The notes under the pieces were generated by a model that had not been told where the DNA came from, ran no database searches, and saw only the letters and a program-made list of their open reading frames with translations. A stretch of DNA of 64,000 nucleotides from Phytopseudomonas daroniae. Its GTDB lineage: Bacteria > Pseudomonadota > Gammaproteobacteria > Pseudomonadales > Pseudomonadaceae. Each line of letters starts with the position of its first letter. The first letter of the stretch is position 1. This document shows positions 62,087 through 64,000 of this stretch, piece after piece. The translations under genes were made by a program, and so were the position numbers. The stretch covers positions 185,762-249,761 of the forward strand of contig NZ_QJUI01000007.1 in NCBI RefSeq assembly GCF_004327285.1, in the 5' to 3' direction.

Positions 62087-63253
62087 TCATTCGCTGAATA
62101 CGGGTTGAGGTGCGGGTGTACGGGTAGAAAAACTCAGCAGAGTGGCGATCAGTGCCAGACCGGCCAGCATGGCGGCCGCCAGCGGCACGCTGGTGAGGCC
62201 ATAACCGCCAGCGATGACCAGCCCGCCGACCCAGGCGCCCAGGGCATTGCCCAGGTTGAAGGCGCCGATGTTCAGGGTCGAAACCAGGGTGGGTGCGGCG
62301 GCGCCGTAGGTCACCACGTTGACTTGCAGGGCAGGCACGGCGGCGAAGGCGGCCACGGCCCAGATAAACAGGGTGATTTCCGCCGGGATCAGCGCCTGGC
62401 TGCTCCAGCTGAACAGGGTGGAGACCACTGCCATGGCGACGAACACGCCGAGCAGGGTGCGCTTCAGGTTGCGGTCGGCGAGGCGTCCACCGAGTACGTT
62501 GCCCAGGGTCAGGCCGAGGCCGATCAGCAACAGCGTCCAGGTCACGCCTCTGGGCGAAACGCCAGTGACCTCGCCAAGCAGCGGGGCGATATAGGTGAAC
62601 AGGGCGAACATCGAGGCAGCGAACAGCGCCGTGGTGCTCAGCGCCAGCCACAGGCCACCGCCACCCAGGGCGGCGATTTCACTGCGCAGGTTGGCGCGCG
62701 GTTCATCAGTGCGGCGCGGCAGTGCCATCCACAGGCCGATCAGTGCGATCACGCCGATCAGGGTCACCGCCCAGAAGGTCGAGCGCCAGCCAGCGGCTTG
62801 CCCCAGGGCGGTACCCAGGGGCACGCCCAGTACGTTGGCCAGGGTCAGGCCGGTGAACATCATCGCCACTGCCGAGGCGCGACGATTGGCCGGCACCAGG
62901 CTGGCCGCCACCACCGAACCGATGCCGAAGAACGCGCCGTGACACAGGGCGGTGATCACCCGGGCGGTCATCAGCATGTGGTAGTCACTCGCCAGGGCAC
63001 AGAACAGGTTGCCGGCGATGAAGATGCTCATCAGCGAGAGCAGGGCGGCCTTGCGTGGCCAACCGGAAGTGACCAGCGCCATGAAGGGGGCGCCGAGGGC
63101 CACACCCAGGGCATAGCCAGTGACCAGCCAGCCGGCACCCGGAATCGAGACGCCGAGATCGGCGGCGACCTCGGGCAGCAGCCCCATGATGACGAATTCG
63201 GTGGTGCCGATGGCGAATGAGGATAAGGCGAGAACGAGTAAGGCTGCGGGCAT
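62087..63253 (-). CDS. pyeM: MFS transporter PyeM
   Basis: A 388-residue transporter of about 12 helices of the DHA1/AraJ-like type (ALSSFAIGTTEFVIMGLLPE, ALCHGAFFGIGSVVAASLVP). It lies between the ArsR repressor and xenB, as in the P. aeruginosa PA4354-PA4356 operon, and probably exports a toxic electrophile or its product. Confidence 0.87.
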   Translation of the reverse strand: MPAALLVLALSSFAIGTTEFVIMGLLPEVAADLGVSIPGAGWLVTGYALGVALGAPFMALVTSGWPRKAALLSLMSIFIAGNLFCALASDYHMLMTARVITALCHGAFFGIGSVVAASLVPANRRASAVAMMFTGLTLANVLGVPLGTALGQAAGWRSTFWAVTLIGVIALIGLWMALPRRTDEPRANLRSEIAALGGGGLWLALSTTALFAASMFALFTYIAPLLGEVTGVSPRGVTWTLLLIGLGLTLGNVLGGRLADRNLKRTLLGVFVAMAVVSTLFSWSSQALIPAEITLFIWAVAAFAAVPALQVNVVTYGAAAPTLVSTLNIGAFNLGNALGAWVGGLVIAGGYGLTSVPLAAAMLAGLALIATLLSFSTRTPAPQPVFSE

Positions 63254-63282
63254 GCCATCAGTTCCTGGAAAGAGGTTGTGGT

Positions 63283-63594
63283 TCAGAGTTCTTGGCCGAT
63301 CAGGCGAAGGAAGGCGGCGATGGTTTCGTCATTGCGCTTGAAGAAATGCCATTGACCGACCTTGCGGCTGGTCACCAGGCCGGCTCGCTGCAGGGTCGCC
63401 AGATGGGCCGATACCGTGGATTGCGACAGGCCGGTGCGCTCGTCGAACTTGCCGGCACACACGCCGATGTCGAACGGGTGATCCTGCTCGGCGAAATGCG
63501 CCTCTGGCTCCTTGAGCCAGCGCAGTATGTCCCGGCGTACCGGGTGGGCCAGGGCCTTGATCACTTCGTCCAGATCGATATCGTCGGTGCTCAT
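63283..63594 (-). CDS. pyeR: ArsR-family repressor PyeR
   Basis: A 103-residue winged-helix repressor (ALAHPVRRDILRWLKEPEAH, SQSTVSAHLATLQRAGLV, VGQWHFFKRND). It has one cysteine (Cys46, in GVCAGKF), so it lacks the classical metal-binding pair and may sense an electrophile or redox change instead. Head of the pyeR-pyeM-xenB operon; the upstream region carries TATATCG half-sites. Confidence 0.87.
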   Translation of the reverse strand: MSTDDIDLDEVIKALAHPVRRDILRWLKEPEAHFAEQDHPFDIGVCAGKFDERTGLSQSTVSAHLATLQRAGLVTSRKVGQWHFFKRNDETIAAFLRLIGQEL

Positions 63595-63620
63595 CGGTTT
63601 TCCTGATAGGGGGGCAACGC

Positions 63621-63664
63621 TATATCGCGATGCAGCGAACTTTATATCGGGACTTAACGATATA
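63621..63664. promoter_or_regulatory. pyeR: Candidate PyeR operator
   Basis: TATATCG occurs directly at 63621-63627 and 63643-63649 and inverted as CGATATA at 63658-63664; the last two form perfect 7-base arms with an 8-base spacer. They lie 27-70 bases upstream of the pyeR start codon, a normal place for ArsR-type autorepression. Confidence 0.55.
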
Positions 63665-64000
63665 CAGATCGTTCAGGCAGATAATGCATATCGACCGGCG
63701 TGATGGGAGGGGCCCTCGCTAGCGGCGTGCCGAGGCTCTAAGAACCTGTTCACGATCTTTCGAGCAATGACAGCAGAAAGGCGGGAGCGGACGCTCACTC
63801 CGTAGGGTGGATGACGCTCTTTTCATCCACCATTGCGATTGTGGAGCGGTGGACGGGTCGGGCCGCGTAGGTGAAGCGTCGTCCACCCTTGTATCTCGAC
63901 TACAGCCTTTCAGTGAGGCTATGGTTCCCGACTGATCATCGGGGGAGGAGCTGCAAGCCGTGTCCACCCTTAAGCCTTGAGCTTGCAACGTAGATTGCGC
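63665..64000. other. Intergenic region beyond pyeR
   Basis: No gene is seen to the end of the window. It contains part of a repeat beginning gaacctgttcacgatct near 63741 and a full palindromic element copy at 63802-63890. Any gene further right lies outside the window. Confidence 0.5.
63802..63890. repeat. Palindromic gtagggtgga element, copy 4
   Basis: An 89-base copy, same orientation as copy 2, starting GTAGGGTGGATGACGCT and ending AGCGTCGTCCACCCTT. The final AC is replaced by T, so the right end is slightly decayed. It carries the internal tcgggccgcg segment. Confidence 0.85.

Overview
The window is a chromosomal segment from a Pseudomonas species. Evidence is the GC-rich coding, near-full-length proteins that read as Pseudomonas orthologues (ColR/CprR-like regulator, BifA, IcmP, LptF, XenB, OpgD), and several gene neighbourhoods matching those I recall from P. 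aeruginosa: lptF/DUF4398/ppc/adk/tsaB, icmP/di-heme/imelysin/DUF1513, bifA/sodB/argO/argP, and pyeR/pyeM/xenB. I see no tRNA, rRNA, prophage, transposase or CRISPR array.

Layout. 1-7.9 kb: an outer-membrane-stress-type two-component system, a chromate transporter, a leftward group (exported methyltransferase, APC permease, HAD phosphatase), then sbcD. 8-12.6 kb: a repeat cluster, a GntR-controlled lactonase-like hydrolase and organic-acid transporter, and a PQQ-type sugar dehydrogenase, all lying between sbcD and sbcC. 12.7-25 kb: sbcC, an ankyrin protein, opgD, yaeQ, recJ, a DUF533 membrane protein, prfB with its programmed +1 frameshift, and lysS. 25-37.4 kb: a lipoprotein, a DUF1704 putative metallopeptidase, a GNAT protein, lptF and a DUF4398 lipoprotein, ppc, adk, an exported acid phosphatase, tsaB and a YecE-like protein.

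37.4-44.8 kb: an iron-related periplasmic group (DUF1513, imelysin, di-heme oxidoreductase, icmP) that is split by a divergent LysR/quinone-reductase pair. Both halves have a similar Fur-like box. 44.9-52.8 kb: a seven-gene catabolic cluster consisting of a dehydroshikimate-dehydratase-like TIM barrel, an MFS importer, two ketosteroid-dehydrogenase-like flavoproteins, a NIPSNAP protein, a shikimate-dehydrogenase-like enzyme and a divergent IclR regulator with a perfect palindrome in the shared promoter. This is the best candidate for an undescribed pathway, probably converting a shikimate/quinate-like alicyclic acid to an aromatic one. 52.8-64 kb: bifA, sodB, a DMT exporter, the argO/argP pair, an epimerase, a coiled-coil membrane protein, and the pyeR-pyeM-xenB operon.

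Intergenic DNA is rich in repeats. Four copies of a 76-104 bp palindromic element are scattered over the window. There is also a 281 bp MITE-like element with nested inverted repeats between recJ and the DUF533 gene, a second inverted-repeat element at 25.8 kb, and a duplicated 3' gene end at 37.6 kb.
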